Positions 25,531-35,125 of a stretch of 64,000 nucleotides of DNA are shown here, in pieces; within the stretch, counting starts at the first letter, position 1; every line of letters starts with the position of its first letter. The translations under genes and the position numbers were made by a program. The stretch lies in assembly GCA_021401465.1 (NCBI GenBank), contig JADDMT010000007.1:1-64000 (forward strand). Direction: 5' to 3'. Source of the DNA: Teratosphaeria epicoccoides. Lineage: Eukaryota > Ascomycota > Dothideomycetes > Mycosphaerellales > Teratosphaeriaceae. The notes under the pieces are model-generated. The model was not told where the DNA came from. It made no database searches and was given only the letters and a program-made list of their open reading frames with translations.

Positions 25531-26585
25531 CCCCAGCACTGGCTGGTACTTCACCAGCGCGATAAATGTTCAGAATGTACTTGATAAGCATAGCCGCATA
25601 TATGAGGCGTTGGCGGAAATCCTGGGGTATGACACCTAGGTATGTACGAAGCATACGAGGCAATGTGGCGTTTTCTTGATTTCGGAAGGAGCTTCTTATC
25701 GGGAGGCGCTTGTTTATCATGGGCGTTCAGCGAATGTTTGGGTCAGAATGTAACTTCTATGCGAAGATCACGGCGCTTCAGGGTGGGACAGGATACGGCG
25801 CCACACATATCACGACACGCCTATGGACGAAGGGCAGCGGGATGCATACGCAGTTACTCCCGGCGCTTGTGTCGATAGATGGCCCCGAGTACGAGAGGCG
25901 TATCTATGTGAATATTGGCAGGCTGGCTTGTTTTTCAGGGGCGAAGGCGGCGGGCGCAAGCAGCGAAACGCGACATACATCTTGGAATTGGGATTTCGGA
26001 AGCATGAGATACCACTGCCCTTTGCTGGGCCACCACAGATTGGATGATGAAGTTCCCTGTGCAGTGGATTGTTCATAAACATTAGCGTGGGTAGGTGCGC
26101 TGTATACGCATTGCCATTATAGTACCAACTTCTTTCTCGTCCAGTCTTCTCGTGATCGCTACTGGCAGTCCGCATCACTTGTGCATACCAAGAGATTGCC
26201 CAGGTGATCAAGCTATCAAGTCCGGCAGACGCGCCGCGTGACGTCGGATCGACGCCGCAAAGGATAACAGCCCCTGCATCTCTGGTTGAGCTGCAGGCGT
26301 GGGAGGTAATTTTTGGTTGACTGTTTCGGCGAGCTGTGAATTCAATGATTCAGCCACGTTGATGTCAAGTACATGTATCAAGTCGCTCGTTTCATACTGC
26401 GTACGTCACGGCGATTGCCAAAATTCGATCCGAGCCGTGTCGATATATGCGCAAAGAAAGCAGCGCTTGAAAATAGTGCAAACAGGATCGGCGAGGAAAG
26501 ACCGGGTAGACAGCACGTCACCAGGTCTGCGCGGACTGGCCTTGCATACAGCAAATACCGACGGGATTCAGGTGCGACACGCAAC
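25531..26585. other. Intergenic gap and GPD upstream region
   Basis: About 1 kb. The final 213 bases (26373-26585) are in frame with the downstream GPD gene and have no stop, so they could encode an N-terminal extension. No other coding signal is seen. Confidence 0.45.
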
Positions 26586-27993
26586 ATGGCGGCGCTCTCA
26601 GTACACAGCAAGAAACACAAGGTATGCGTGGTCGGCTCCGGCAACTGGGGTACGACCATTGCCAAGGTTGTTGCCGAGAACACGAAAGAAAACCCAGACC
26701 TCTTCGAACAGGAGGTGCAAATGTGGGTGTTTGAGGAGGAGTATCAGATACCAAAGAACAGCAAGCACTACAATGCCGACCCTTCACTCGCGAGCAAACC
26801 GCAGAAGTTGACAGTGTTGATCAACGCTTTGCATGAGAATGTGAAGTATTTGCCGGGTATCGAGCTGCCGAACAATATTTTCGCCAACCCAAGTATTGAG
26901 GATGCGGTTAAGGATGCGACGATTCTGGTTTTCAATCTGCCGCATCAGTTTATTGCTAAGACGTGTGCGCAGTTGAAGGGCAAGATTGTGCCGTTCGCGA
27001 GGGGTATTAGTTGTGTGAAGGGTGTGGATGTGTCGGACAGGGGGATCAATTTGTTTTCGAACAGTATTGGGGAGACTCTGGGCATATACTGCGGTGCGCT
27101 GAGTGGTGCCAACATTGCTACCGAGGTACGTGCGGTGGTTGGTATAATGACAAGGTGTAGGCACTGACTTGGAATAGGTCGCCTTGGAGAAGTACTCAGA
27201 AACGACTGTAGCATACGACCCACCACAGCAAGACTCGCAACACCCGACTCCAGCAGGTACACCGGGTGGGTCGCCAAAGCAGTCTCAGGTAGACCTCACC
27301 AAGGCCGATGGCGAAACCAAGGGTAAGCGACGGCTTTCACTTGTCAAGTCGCAAATGAGTACGGTAGTCCAAGGACGTATCCCACAGCTTGCTGACATCT
27401 TGCGCCTTCTAGGCCCAGATGCAAATCCACAACTCGTTCCTGTCCCAGCCGCGTACCCAGCCCTGCATCATCGTAACATGAAGAAGCTCTTCCACCGACC
27501 ATACTTCCACGTGCGAGTCGTGGCGGACGTCGCTGGTGTCTCGCTGGGCGGAGCACTGAAGAACATCGTGGCTCTCGCCGCCGGCTTCGTCGATGGCCTA
27601 GGCTGGGGCGACAATGCCAAGGCTGCCATCATGCGGGTTGGTATCATGGAGGAGGTGAAATTCGGCAAAATGTTCTTTGGGGACTCTGTGCGCACGCAGA
27701 CGTTTACGGAAGAGTCGTGCGGTGTTGCAGATCTCATCACCTCCTGCAGTGGCGGACGGAACTTCAGATGCGCAAAGATGGCTGTGAAGGAGAGCAAGTC
27801 GATTGGGGAAATTGAGAAGAGGGAGCTTAATGGGCAGCAGTTACAGGGAACTGGCACGGCGTATGAGGTGAATTCGTTTTTGAAGAAGGAGGGCAAGGAG
27901 AAGGAGTTTCCGCTGTTCACCGCGGTTTACAGCATCTTGGATGGCAATAACAAGGCTGAGGATTTGCCCGAGTTGCTGGAGACTGTTGCATGA
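26586..27993 (+). CDS. GPD1: Glycerol-3-phosphate dehydrogenase (NAD+)
   Basis: Reduces dihydroxyacetone phosphate to glycerol 3-phosphate, for glycerol production in osmotic stress and for lipid synthesis. Exons 26586-27125 and 27178-27993 flank a 52-bp intron (GTACGT, branch CACTGAC, ATAG), giving 451 residues. The N-terminal Rossmann motif is [16 protein letters not shown]; other family blocks are [72 protein letters not shown] (catalytic Lys within GGALKN) and TCSGGRN-like SCSGGRN. Between residues about 190 and 260 there is a polar insertion rich in Pro, Ser and Lys that is absent from yeast Gpd1; it makes the protein longer than usual. The start chosen gives the canonical N-terminus [13 protein letters not shown]; an upstream in-frame ATG at 26373 would add 71 residues (see findings). 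Confidence 0.95.
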
Positions 27994-28376
27994 ATGACTT
28001 GACAGGAGTTGAATGTCTAGCATGGCGCCGGGGGCGAAAGTAAGATTTGGATTTCTGTTTGGTCCGGGCAGAGCAATTCTACACCCAATGCGACCAAGAA
28101 GTAGGTATCTATGTTCTTATCATAGCTGCCTGATCTATGCAAGATGTGACCATTCGGTTGCACGTGGAGATTTGGCTTGTGACTGCCTCTCGGCGTCGTG
28201 CCGCGCTGCAGATCCCGATCCTTAAGCACATGCACGAGAGGCCACCTTTGATCACTTCCCATAATTCCGCACACTTGTCACAGCAGTACAGTCGACCGAA
28301 ACGTCTCAGGCACAAGAAGCACGTCTGTTATCGACGATCCTCAACGCACTGCTCTAATTCAACACAACGCAACACG
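27994..28376. other. Intergenic gap
   Basis: About 380 bases between GPD and the RAMP4-like gene, holding a 3' flank and a promoter. I see no gene or repeat. Confidence 0.5.
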
Positions 28377-28744
28377 ATGGTATAGCTCCCCACTCTCACA
28401 AGAGTCCATGACTTGAACGACCTTATGTTAACGAAAGATTGTCATTGGTCATACAGGCACAGACACCTCAACAACGACGCGCGAACGAGCAATTTGCCAA
28501 GTCTGAGGCGGCCAAGCGAGGGAAGCCGCAGGCGCAGATTAGGAGGAAGGGCGAGAAGCCGCTGAAGGCTCCTGTGAGTCGGCTTGCGCTTTGTAAGTTT
28601 CATGCCTTGGACTTGGGTCTGTGTGCGAGGTTAGGATGGTGGTGCTGATGTTGGATGGGACGATTAGATCTCCTGCTTTTCGTCGTGTGCGGTGGCTTGG
28701 TGTTTGAGCTGGTGAGGATTATATTCGATGCGTTGAGTGGTTAG
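28377..28744 (+). CDS. RAMP4/YSY6-like stress-associated ER membrane protein
   Basis: Small tail-anchored protein of the ER translocon, involved in stress handling of membrane proteins. Three exons: 28377-28379 (the ATG alone), 28457-28592 and 28668-28744, giving 71 residues. Introns are 28380-28456 (GTATAG ... ATACAG) and 28593-28667 (GTAAGT ... ATTAG). The joined protein reads M-AQTPQQRRANEQFAK, then AAKRGKPQAQIRRKGEKP, and ends with a single hydrophobic span, YLLLFVVCGGLVFELVRII, all as expected for the family. The frame is too short in each exon to be found as one ORF. The first exon being only the start codon is unusual. It opens a small run of ER/secretory genes with ERJ5 and PRA1. Confidence 0.9.
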
Positions 28745-29041
28745 GAGATGGGCTTGGGCAATGTGGGTCTGGTCGGGCGGGCATAGCAAGAGGAGTTCGG
28801 CGTTGTCTGGCCTCTGGCCAGTCGTTTGGCCTGGCAAGGGATGCGCAAGGGATGGCAGTGAAGGTCTTCGAAGCAATTGGTATACCTCGACAGGGCGGCG
28901 CTGCTTCTAGATATGACTTGCAAGAAGAGCAGTGTAGACGGCAACTTTTGGTATTGGTCACATCTCAGCGCGCGAAGCACGAGGAACGCTACACGCTGTC
29001 TATATCTACAGGTCCAGCAACTGCGACCAGGAACAAATCAT

Positions 29042-30353
29042 CTACGATTGCGCCTGCCGCCTTAGGTTCGCCTTCCTCTTGTTCGCCTCGGCGTTGGCGT
29101 TCGTCGACATTGCAGAGCTTACTGCTGCGTCGGTCTCATCTTTCGGAGCATCCTGCTCAATTCCCAAGTCTTGCTGGAGCTCCCACGCGGCATGCTCAGG
29201 GGTCTGTTTGTTGAGGAGGCGGCCTAGGGAGACGTTGTAGAGGTACTTCGGACCACGGAAGAGGAAGGTGTCACTGATGGTTGGCTTTGGGACCTCGTCG
29301 GGCTGTGGAGGGGCATAGTATGTTAGTATCTGGCTAGAGGGTGGGGTAAAGGTGCGAACTCACGTCGAGGAGGAACTCTTGCGTATCGCCCTCTTCCGTC
29401 TCTTCTTCTAGGTACACATTGCCAACGCTGTCAACGATTAAGATTTTGCCGTTCTCGGCACGAGTCCTCTTCTTCGCGCCGACTGGCCCAGAAGTGATTT
29501 CTGCTTCCACAGGTGTACTGATTCCTTCCTTCTTGGCCTTGTCCGCAGCTCTTGCAGACTTTGGATTCTTGCCCTCCCTCTTCTTTTCCTTTTCCATAGC
29601 ACGCTTCTGCCTTCTGTTCCATTGCATGCTGTCCTCAGAATCCTGCTGTGTCTGTTGAGACGCGCCGCTCGTAGTTGGTCCGCCGAGTCCAGGGATCGCG
29701 CCAATGCCTCCCTCATCACCCCATGCCATGCGACGCGCATGCTTGATATATCGCTCCACGAACTCGCGTTGACGTTTCCAGCCAAGGTAGAGTGCTGCAT
29801 AGTGCGCGCCACCGCCGAACACAATGAACAGACCAATCAGCACCGTGCCAAGTCCTGGCCTGAAGCGCTGGTAGTAGTAGCCGGTGCCCCTCCAACGGGG
29901 AAAGCCATTGCTGAGGAAGTGATCGTAGCGTTGCCGCTCCGGTCCTCGCAAGATGTTCGTCACCAAGCTCAACCTCTCAAAGCGCGCAGAGGCCTCCTTG
30001 TTAAACTTGTTGATTTCGCTCTGGCTCGGCTGCTTATTCTTCTGCACATGCACAGTAGGCTTTGCACCAGGCTTCGTCTTAATTGGCGGCGGCTTGTTGT
30101 AGTTCGCTATCCAATTGCTGCGCGCCTTGTCTGGGTGCAACGTTCGTGACAGCTTGCGATAAGCCTTGTTGATGTCGTCCTGACCGGCACTGGGCTTGAG
30201 ACCCAAAAAGCTGTAGAATGTTGCGTCATTGCCTTCGTGACTCTCGATCTCGTCCTTCAGCCGAAATATTTCGTAGTCTTCTTTGGTCCACGCTGCACCG
30301 ACAAGGCCACATATGCAGGCGATGAGCAGAGCTGCCCGGAGTAGTATCCTCAT
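29042..30353 (-). CDS. ERJ5: ER-resident J-domain protein Erj5
   Basis: Type I ER membrane co-chaperone thought to stimulate the Hsp70 Kar2/BiP. Exons 30353-29364 and 29302-29042 are joined across a 61-bp intron (29303-29363, GTGAGT, branch ATACTAACA, CCACAG), giving 416 residues. Residues 1-21 form a signal peptide (MRILLRAALLIACICGLVGA). The J domain follows (FYSFLGLKPSAGQDDINKAY, then LHPDKAR with HPD at 73-75). A single membrane span lies around LGTVLIGLFIVFGGG, and the remainder is a basic, charged cytosolic tail. The spliced tail ends PKYLYNVSLGRLLNKQ ... RRQAQS. The frame is open upstream to 30575, but the ATG at 30353 gives the signal peptide directly and is the likely start. Confidence 0.94.
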
Positions 30354-30996
30354 TGTGAGCTTTCGGCAATAATGAGAGGAGAAAGCTGGGGATCTAAGTC
30401 GGGCGTAGAGAAAGGTGTTGGCATGTGAGCCAATGGTGCCGCGGCTAGTGCGCCTTTCAATGCGCTGTATGCAGGAGCCCAATGACAGCTCGGCGAGTCG
30501 AGGCCCCCCAGGTAGGAAGGTAAGCTTCCTTATGTGCTGGCAGCAAAAGAAACCGCTGCTGCTGATTCTTGGCAAGCTCTCGTTCTACTTTTCCCTTCTG
30601 TTCCTGCCTTCTTCAAACAACTTTCGACATTTTGCTTCTGATGTGCTTGGCAAACGTCTCAGGGGTCTAGACGGCCCACGCCATCGGGAGGAACCCCGAG
30701 GCAGATCAATTTGGCCTCAGGTACTGCTGCTACGGAGGTACAGCTGTCTGAAAGCAGCAACAACCAGTACAGAAGCAAGCCATATCTTGACTTCGATTGT
30801 TTTCAACACACCGAACTGCAGTCTTCGACAACTTCGAGTCCCTTCTTCAGACCTCTCCACTGTGAGTCAGGCGCCGTCGTTTCGTGCTGAGTCGGTATTC
30901 GCTTTGAGTTTGGCTGAGTCCCCTTTTCCACAGACTCAATAACAATTTTTGCTCGCTCTCGAACATACGACACCGCCAACATCCTCATCAACCGCC
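30354..30996. promoter_or_regulatory. Divergent upstream region of ERJ5 and PRA1
   Basis: About 640 bases between two divergently transcribed secretory-pathway genes. It must contain both promoters and 5' leaders. I cannot name individual binding sites with confidence. Confidence 0.5.
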
Positions 30997-31527
30997 ATGG
31001 CGCGCATCAACATCCCTCTCGACGCATTGACGTCGCGTCTAAATCTCCAGGGCCGATTCGACAGCGTCCGCAGCCAATCCCTCATGAACCGCTTCGCCAA
31101 CCTGAAGCCGATTTCCGAGTTCCTCAACATCAAGGCACTGTCGAAACCACGAGACTTCGGTGAGATGCAGAACCGCGTAAATTATAATCTGAGCCACTTT
31201 TCGAGCAACTACGCGGTAGTATTCGTCATGCTCAGCATCTACAGCTTGCTCACGAATCTGCTGCTGCTGTTCGTCATTGTTCTTGTGGTAGGAGGCATGT
31301 TCGGTATCTCGAAACTTGACGGCCGCGATCTGGACGTAGGCTTCGCGCGCGCAACATCTTCACAACTCTACACTGGCTTGCTCGTCATTGCGGTCCCGCT
31401 CGGCCTTTGGGCCTCGCCCATTGCAACGGTTCTGTGGCTAATTGGCGCGAGTATGGTGATAATTCTGGGCCATGCAGCCCTAATGGAGAAAGACGTAGCG
31501 GCCTCTTTCTCCGAGGAGGCGGTTTAG
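30997..31527 (+). CDS. PRA1/YIP3 family prenylated Rab acceptor
   Basis: Membrane protein of the ER and Golgi that interacts with prenylated Rab GTPases. Intronless, 176 residues, starting at the ATG in context CGCCATGG. The N-terminal ~60 residues are cytosolic and contain LKPISEFLNIKALSKPRDFGEMQNRV, followed by the PRA1 core NLSHFSSNYAVVFVMLSIYSLLTNLLLLFVI and two further hydrophobic stretches before the acidic tail SFSEEAV. The length is normal. An ORF in the +1 frame overlaps its last 29 bases and continues to 32953 (separate entry). Confidence 0.93.
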   Translation: MARINIPLDALTSRLNLQGRFDSVRSQSLMNRFANLKPISEFLNIKALSKPRDFGEMQNRVNYNLSHFSSNYAVVFVMLSIYSLLTNLLLLFVIVLVVGGMFGISKLDGRDLDVGFARATSSQLYTGLLVIAVPLGLWASPIATVLWLIGASMVIILGHAALMEKDVAASFSEEAV

Positions 31528-31675
31528 GTCGGTCGGCCGCGCCTCTCTTCCGCCCTACGAAACGGGAAGACCACCCGGAGCTCTCAGCAGTGACAATGGT
31601 GCATTCAGGCGAAGGAGGTATGATGATGACTGGGAGCTCCGCCAGTCAGCGCGCTTTAGCGGGCGCTTCGAAGAT

Positions 31676-32953
31676 TTGGGCAGTGAAGATGATGGCATTT
31701 TGTTGGATTCGCGTGGTTACGCGCCGCAGCGAGGCGTTGGTGCGAGGAATGGAGCATTTTTGAGCGATGAATTATATTTTGATGGGTATGATTTGGCACG
31801 GGATAGAACATGGGACGCATACGATTATGGGGAAGAGTTCGAGGTCGAGGATGCATATGATAGACAAACAAGCGGAAGAGCTAGGGACGGAGCTTTGATT
31901 CAGTCGGCGATGCAGAGGATAGCAGACGCAAGGTCGAAGGGCAGGACGAACGTGAATCTCTCGCAAGAGGAGATGAGGGCTCTAGAGCGCAGAAGCGGTA
32001 TCCAGCAGCCAGAGTCATCGATATCCCATACTAAGGCCTCACCGCCTCGTACACCCGGCAAGAGCTCCAAGTCCAAGAGCACCGGAAGTCGCTCGAGCAG
32101 TTCTACCAGCCTGGCTAACAGCAAAGGACGCAAAAAGGCCAGCTACTTCGGCGAGAAGAGCTCTTCATCGCCAGCAAAGTCAAACTCGAAAACAAAGGTC
32201 GACACAAAATCAGTACCAGCCGAGCCGAGCACAATTTACAGCCCCGCGACTCCGCCAGGCATCATGGTGCCAGGACCAAATGGCGTGCCCATATTTGCAC
32301 CTCTGGTGAATTACCCATCAGCTCCGGATTACACCAGGACACATGGCGCCCGACCACGATCTCGATCCAGCTCGAAGCACAGCAGGCGCGAGTCAACACC
32401 CCCAGAGCGGGCGGACCCTTATGCGGCACATTCGCCACGCTACCTTGCAAGTCAGAGCACGCGCCCTGCATCTTCTAGCTCCAACCGCTCGATCGGCGAC
32501 GAGTACGACTACTACGCTCCTCGTTCCAGCCGCAAACGCTTACTCTCGAATGCGCAATACTACCGTCCAGCAGTAGACGACTATGATGTGCCGGCCGGGC
32601 CTGCAGCGCCAGGCCGACGCAATGTGTCAGGTCCTGCGGACGTACGGTATGGGAATTTGAGGCGTGTGCCACCGGCTTCAAGTCCATTGGCATCACGGCC
32701 AGAAGCGCAGCATGCGTATTCTGATCCTGCTGTGAGCGCAAGAAGAAGCACCATGCTTGGTCCTGAACTTGAGAGGACGAGCACTGAGAGCAGTAGTAGT
32801 GATGACCAGGGCGGCATACAGGTGAATGTTGTGCCTGATGCTCAGGGCGGGTTTTCGATCAATCGCGCGCCTACTGGGGTCACTTCTGCCGCTCCGGCTG
32901 TAGGATCTTCGAGCGGGAACGAACGCAGGAGAAGGAAAGGTGGTCGTAGATAG
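31676..32953 (+). CDS. Ser/Arg-rich conserved-looking ORF with unresolved 5' end
   Basis: The frame is open from 31499, just after an in-frame TAG at 31496-31498, to 32953 (484 codons), but the first in-frame ATG is at 31910. The coordinate 31676 is the first near-cognate TTG codon. The translated segment upstream of the ATG looks coding (DDDWELRQSARF, then DGILLDSRGYAPQRG), so the true 5' end is unclear. The protein is polar, rich in Ser, Arg and Pro, and probably disordered. The least biased blocks are QRIADARSKGRTNVNLSQEE and PPGIMVPGPNGVPIFAPLV. There is no enzymatic or membrane motif. The function is unknown. It lies directly downstream of PRA1 on the same strand. Confidence 0.55.
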   Translation: MGSEDDGILLDSRGYAPQRGVGARNGAFLSDELYFDGYDLARDRTWDAYDYGEEFEVEDAYDRQTSGRARDGALIQSAMQRIADARSKGRTNVNLSQEEMRALERRSGIQQPESSISHTKASPPRTPGKSSKSKSTGSRSSSSTSLANSKGRKKASYFGEKSSSSPAKSNSKTKVDTKSVPAEPSTIYSPATPPGIMVPGPNGVPIFAPLVNYPSAPDYTRTHGARPRSRSSSKHSRRESTPPERADPYAAHSPRYLASQSTRPASSSSNRSIGDEYDYYAPRSSRKRLLSNAQYYRPAVDDYDVPAGPAAPGRRNVSGPADVRYGNLRRVPPASSPLASRPEAQHAYSDPAVSARRSTMLGPELERTSTESSSSDDQGGIQVNVVPDAQGGFSINRAPTGVTSAAPAVGSSSGNERRRRKGGRR

Positions 32954-33531
32954 TATTGTCTGCTCAAGTTTCAGTCTCGGCGGCCGGGCCTGCTGCCTTC
33001 TTCGCGCATCAGACGATCACGAGACGTTCAGTGGTCTTGATCTACTTGATCAATCTCAGTCCATTTCACTCGTCTATTTGTTAAGAACCACCACTTTTAG
33101 CCAGTATGAGAGTGGAAACCCAACGTGCCCCTCCACCCCACCCGTTCTCACATGCTCAGCTTACATATATACGAAGGAATTCGTTTCTGGTGTTTGATAA
33201 TAACCAACTCACCGCCGAGCTTTTGATCAGCTATTATTTCCTGATTCAGCATTGGACAACGACTCCGAAAAGTGCACAAATCTCGCGAGTCTGGAAAGTA
33301 CAATATCGTCTCTCAAGATGTTTGTGTTCTCAGTATGAAGGGTGGATTATGCGCGTGCGAAGCTACTTAGTAGGGTTTTGGCTATCAAACACCAGAAACG
33401 AATTCCTTCGTACATTTGAACATCGTCCGGATGACATACTGCAGCGCCGGGTATATATGTAAGCAGGTGCACGTTGATCTTGATACAGTATAAGAGCACG
33501 CAGAATGGTAGAGTGAGTCTACGTTGCTGCA
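32954..33531. other. Intergenic gap
   Basis: About 580 bases between the Ser/Arg-rich ORF and the DUF427 gene. No gene, RNA or repeat is evident. Confidence 0.5.
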
Positions 33532-34597
33532 ATGATCACACGCGATGGCGGACTATCTAACAAGAATCGCCACAGCCAACTCCGCAAGCTCGCCATCAAA
33601 CTGGGCACAGATGGACCACACAAAGTGCTACCAACCCCCAAACAGATCAAAATCCTCTTCAACGGATCCTACCTCATCCAGACAACCAACGCTCGCTACG
33701 TCTGGGAACACCCGTTCTACCCTCAATACTACATCCCGTTCTCGGAACTCCGCTCCAATGCCGAGGCTGGAGCTCTCAAAATCAGCGAGGGCGAAAAGTT
33801 CACCTCGGATTCTGGGACGATGATAGCCCGGCAATTGCAGCTCAGCGTCGGCGACAAATTCACGGACAGTGTCCTGGCGTTCTCGAATGAGCTTCCAGGT
33901 CCTTCGGAGGGTCTGAGGGGTTTGGTGAAGGTGGAGTTTGAGAGTGTGGATCATTGGTTTGAGGAGGACACGCCGATCTTTGTGCATCCGAAGGATCCGT
34001 TCAAGAGGGTGGAGATTCTGGCTAGTAGTAGATTGGTGAGGGTCTTTGTGGGTGGGCAGAAGGTTCATGTCATGAGGTTTGCCTTGGTGCGGATACGTCT
34101 CGCTGATGATATGTGTCGCAGGTGGCAGAGACGAGTACGAGCATGCATTTGTATGAGACGGGTTTGCCGGTGAGGTATTATTTGCCGCTTACGAGCGTGG
34201 ATGCGAGGGTGTTGAGGAGGAGTGGGACGAGAACAAGGTGTCCGTATAAGGTAAGTTCGGGAGGTGGCTTTGTCGGGGGTGATGGGACAGCTGCTGACTT
34301 TGAGATTGATGATGTTCAGGGAGAGAGTGAGTATTATTCTGTGGTGGTTGATGGGGAGGTGCACGAGGATGTGGTGTGGTTTTATAATCGACCAACAATT
34401 GAGTCGGCGCAGATTGCCGGATTGGTTTGTTTTTACAATGAGAAGGTAAATGACTTACTGAGGGTCGACTTGGAGGGCTTGGCGCTGACAAGGCCTTGCA
34501 GGTTGATATCGAGTTGGACGGTGAGATGTTGCACCGTCCTGTGACGCATTTTGGGAAGAGCAAACTCAGTGAGAACAAGAAGCCATCTGCAGTGTAG
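33532..34597 (+). CDS. Tandem DUF427 protein, four exons
   Basis: Exons 33532-34062, 34122-34250, 34320-34445 and 34502-34597 give 293 residues. Introns (59, 69 and 56 bp) have donors GTTCAT, GTAAGT and GTAAAT and acceptors CGCAG, TTCAG and TGCAG, and all phases fit. Two DUF427 units are visible. The first, about residues 30-150, has ILFNGSYLIQTTNARYVWEHP and YYIPFSEL; the second, about 170-270, has LYETGLPVRYYLPLTSV, YYSVVVDGEVHEDVVWFY and VCFYNEKVDIELDG. DUF427 proteins are small beta-rich proteins of unknown function, and duplicated forms are common in fungi. The first donor, GTTCAT, is weaker than usual. The start is the first ATG of the frame; no other in-frame ATG precedes it. Confidence 0.85.
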
Positions 34598-34619
34598 CGA
34601 GCAATATCAGAGGTTCCAT

Positions 34620-35125
34620 GGGCCATTGACTGGATCATATGGTACCTAGACTGTTTCTGAACACGATTGACTACTGGATCATATGGTACCTAGACTGTTT
34701 CTGAACACGATTGACTACTGATGCCATTGAATACTTGTCACCACACCTATGCGTCGTGATGTGCCGTTGATTCCTCCGAAGTCTGGTTGATTCAGCAAAT
34801 TGTTTACTCTATTTGTCAACCGCTCGACTGTCGCTTGACTGCTTGATGCAGTTGACCCTCGGACGGCTTGCTGACATGGGTTGGCGCTCCTGACGCGTTC
34901 GACCACTTAATGATTCAATGAACGACTTGCTTGCATGGATGACTGCTTGCCAAGAGGCTTGACTGCTCGTTAGCTCAGCTGACTCCTAATTGACGCAGTC
35001 GAATGCTTATTGACGCCATTGGCTGCTTGTCAATATACTTAGTTGACCTCTGAAACCGATGGCTGCCAAGCAGCCAGTTGAATGGTTGGTTGATTGAATG
35101 AATCTTGACTGGTGGTGACTATAGT
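34620..35125 (+). repeat. Degenerate TTGAC/TTGAT-rich repeat block
   Basis: At least ten TTGAC pentamers plus many TTGAT and TTGAA variants recur at irregular short spacing, often as CTTGACTGCTTG-like units, all in the same orientation. There is no exact period. The same word family recurs at about 43700-43840, 56570-56760 (reverse orientation) and 58190-58430, so it is dispersed. Confidence 0.6.
34629..34716 (+). repeat. Perfect 44-bp tandem duplication
   Basis: Two identical copies, 34629-34672 and 34673-34716, with no mismatch, followed by four more matching bases. Each copy starts ACTGGATCATATGGTACC and ends CACGATTGACT. The lack of any mismatch suggests a recent slippage or unequal-exchange event. 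It sits at the left edge of the TTGAC-rich region, close after the DUF427 stop. Confidence 0.95.

Noticed and set aside
29622..30149. 175-codon plus-strand ORF within ERJ5
   Set aside because: Antisense to a well-supported J-domain coding region, with no independent motif.
31499..31527. Programmed +1 frameshift at the PRA1 stop
   Set aside because: The overlap lacks a known +1 slippery heptamer such as CUU AGG C, so this is kept only as one option for the start-less ORF.
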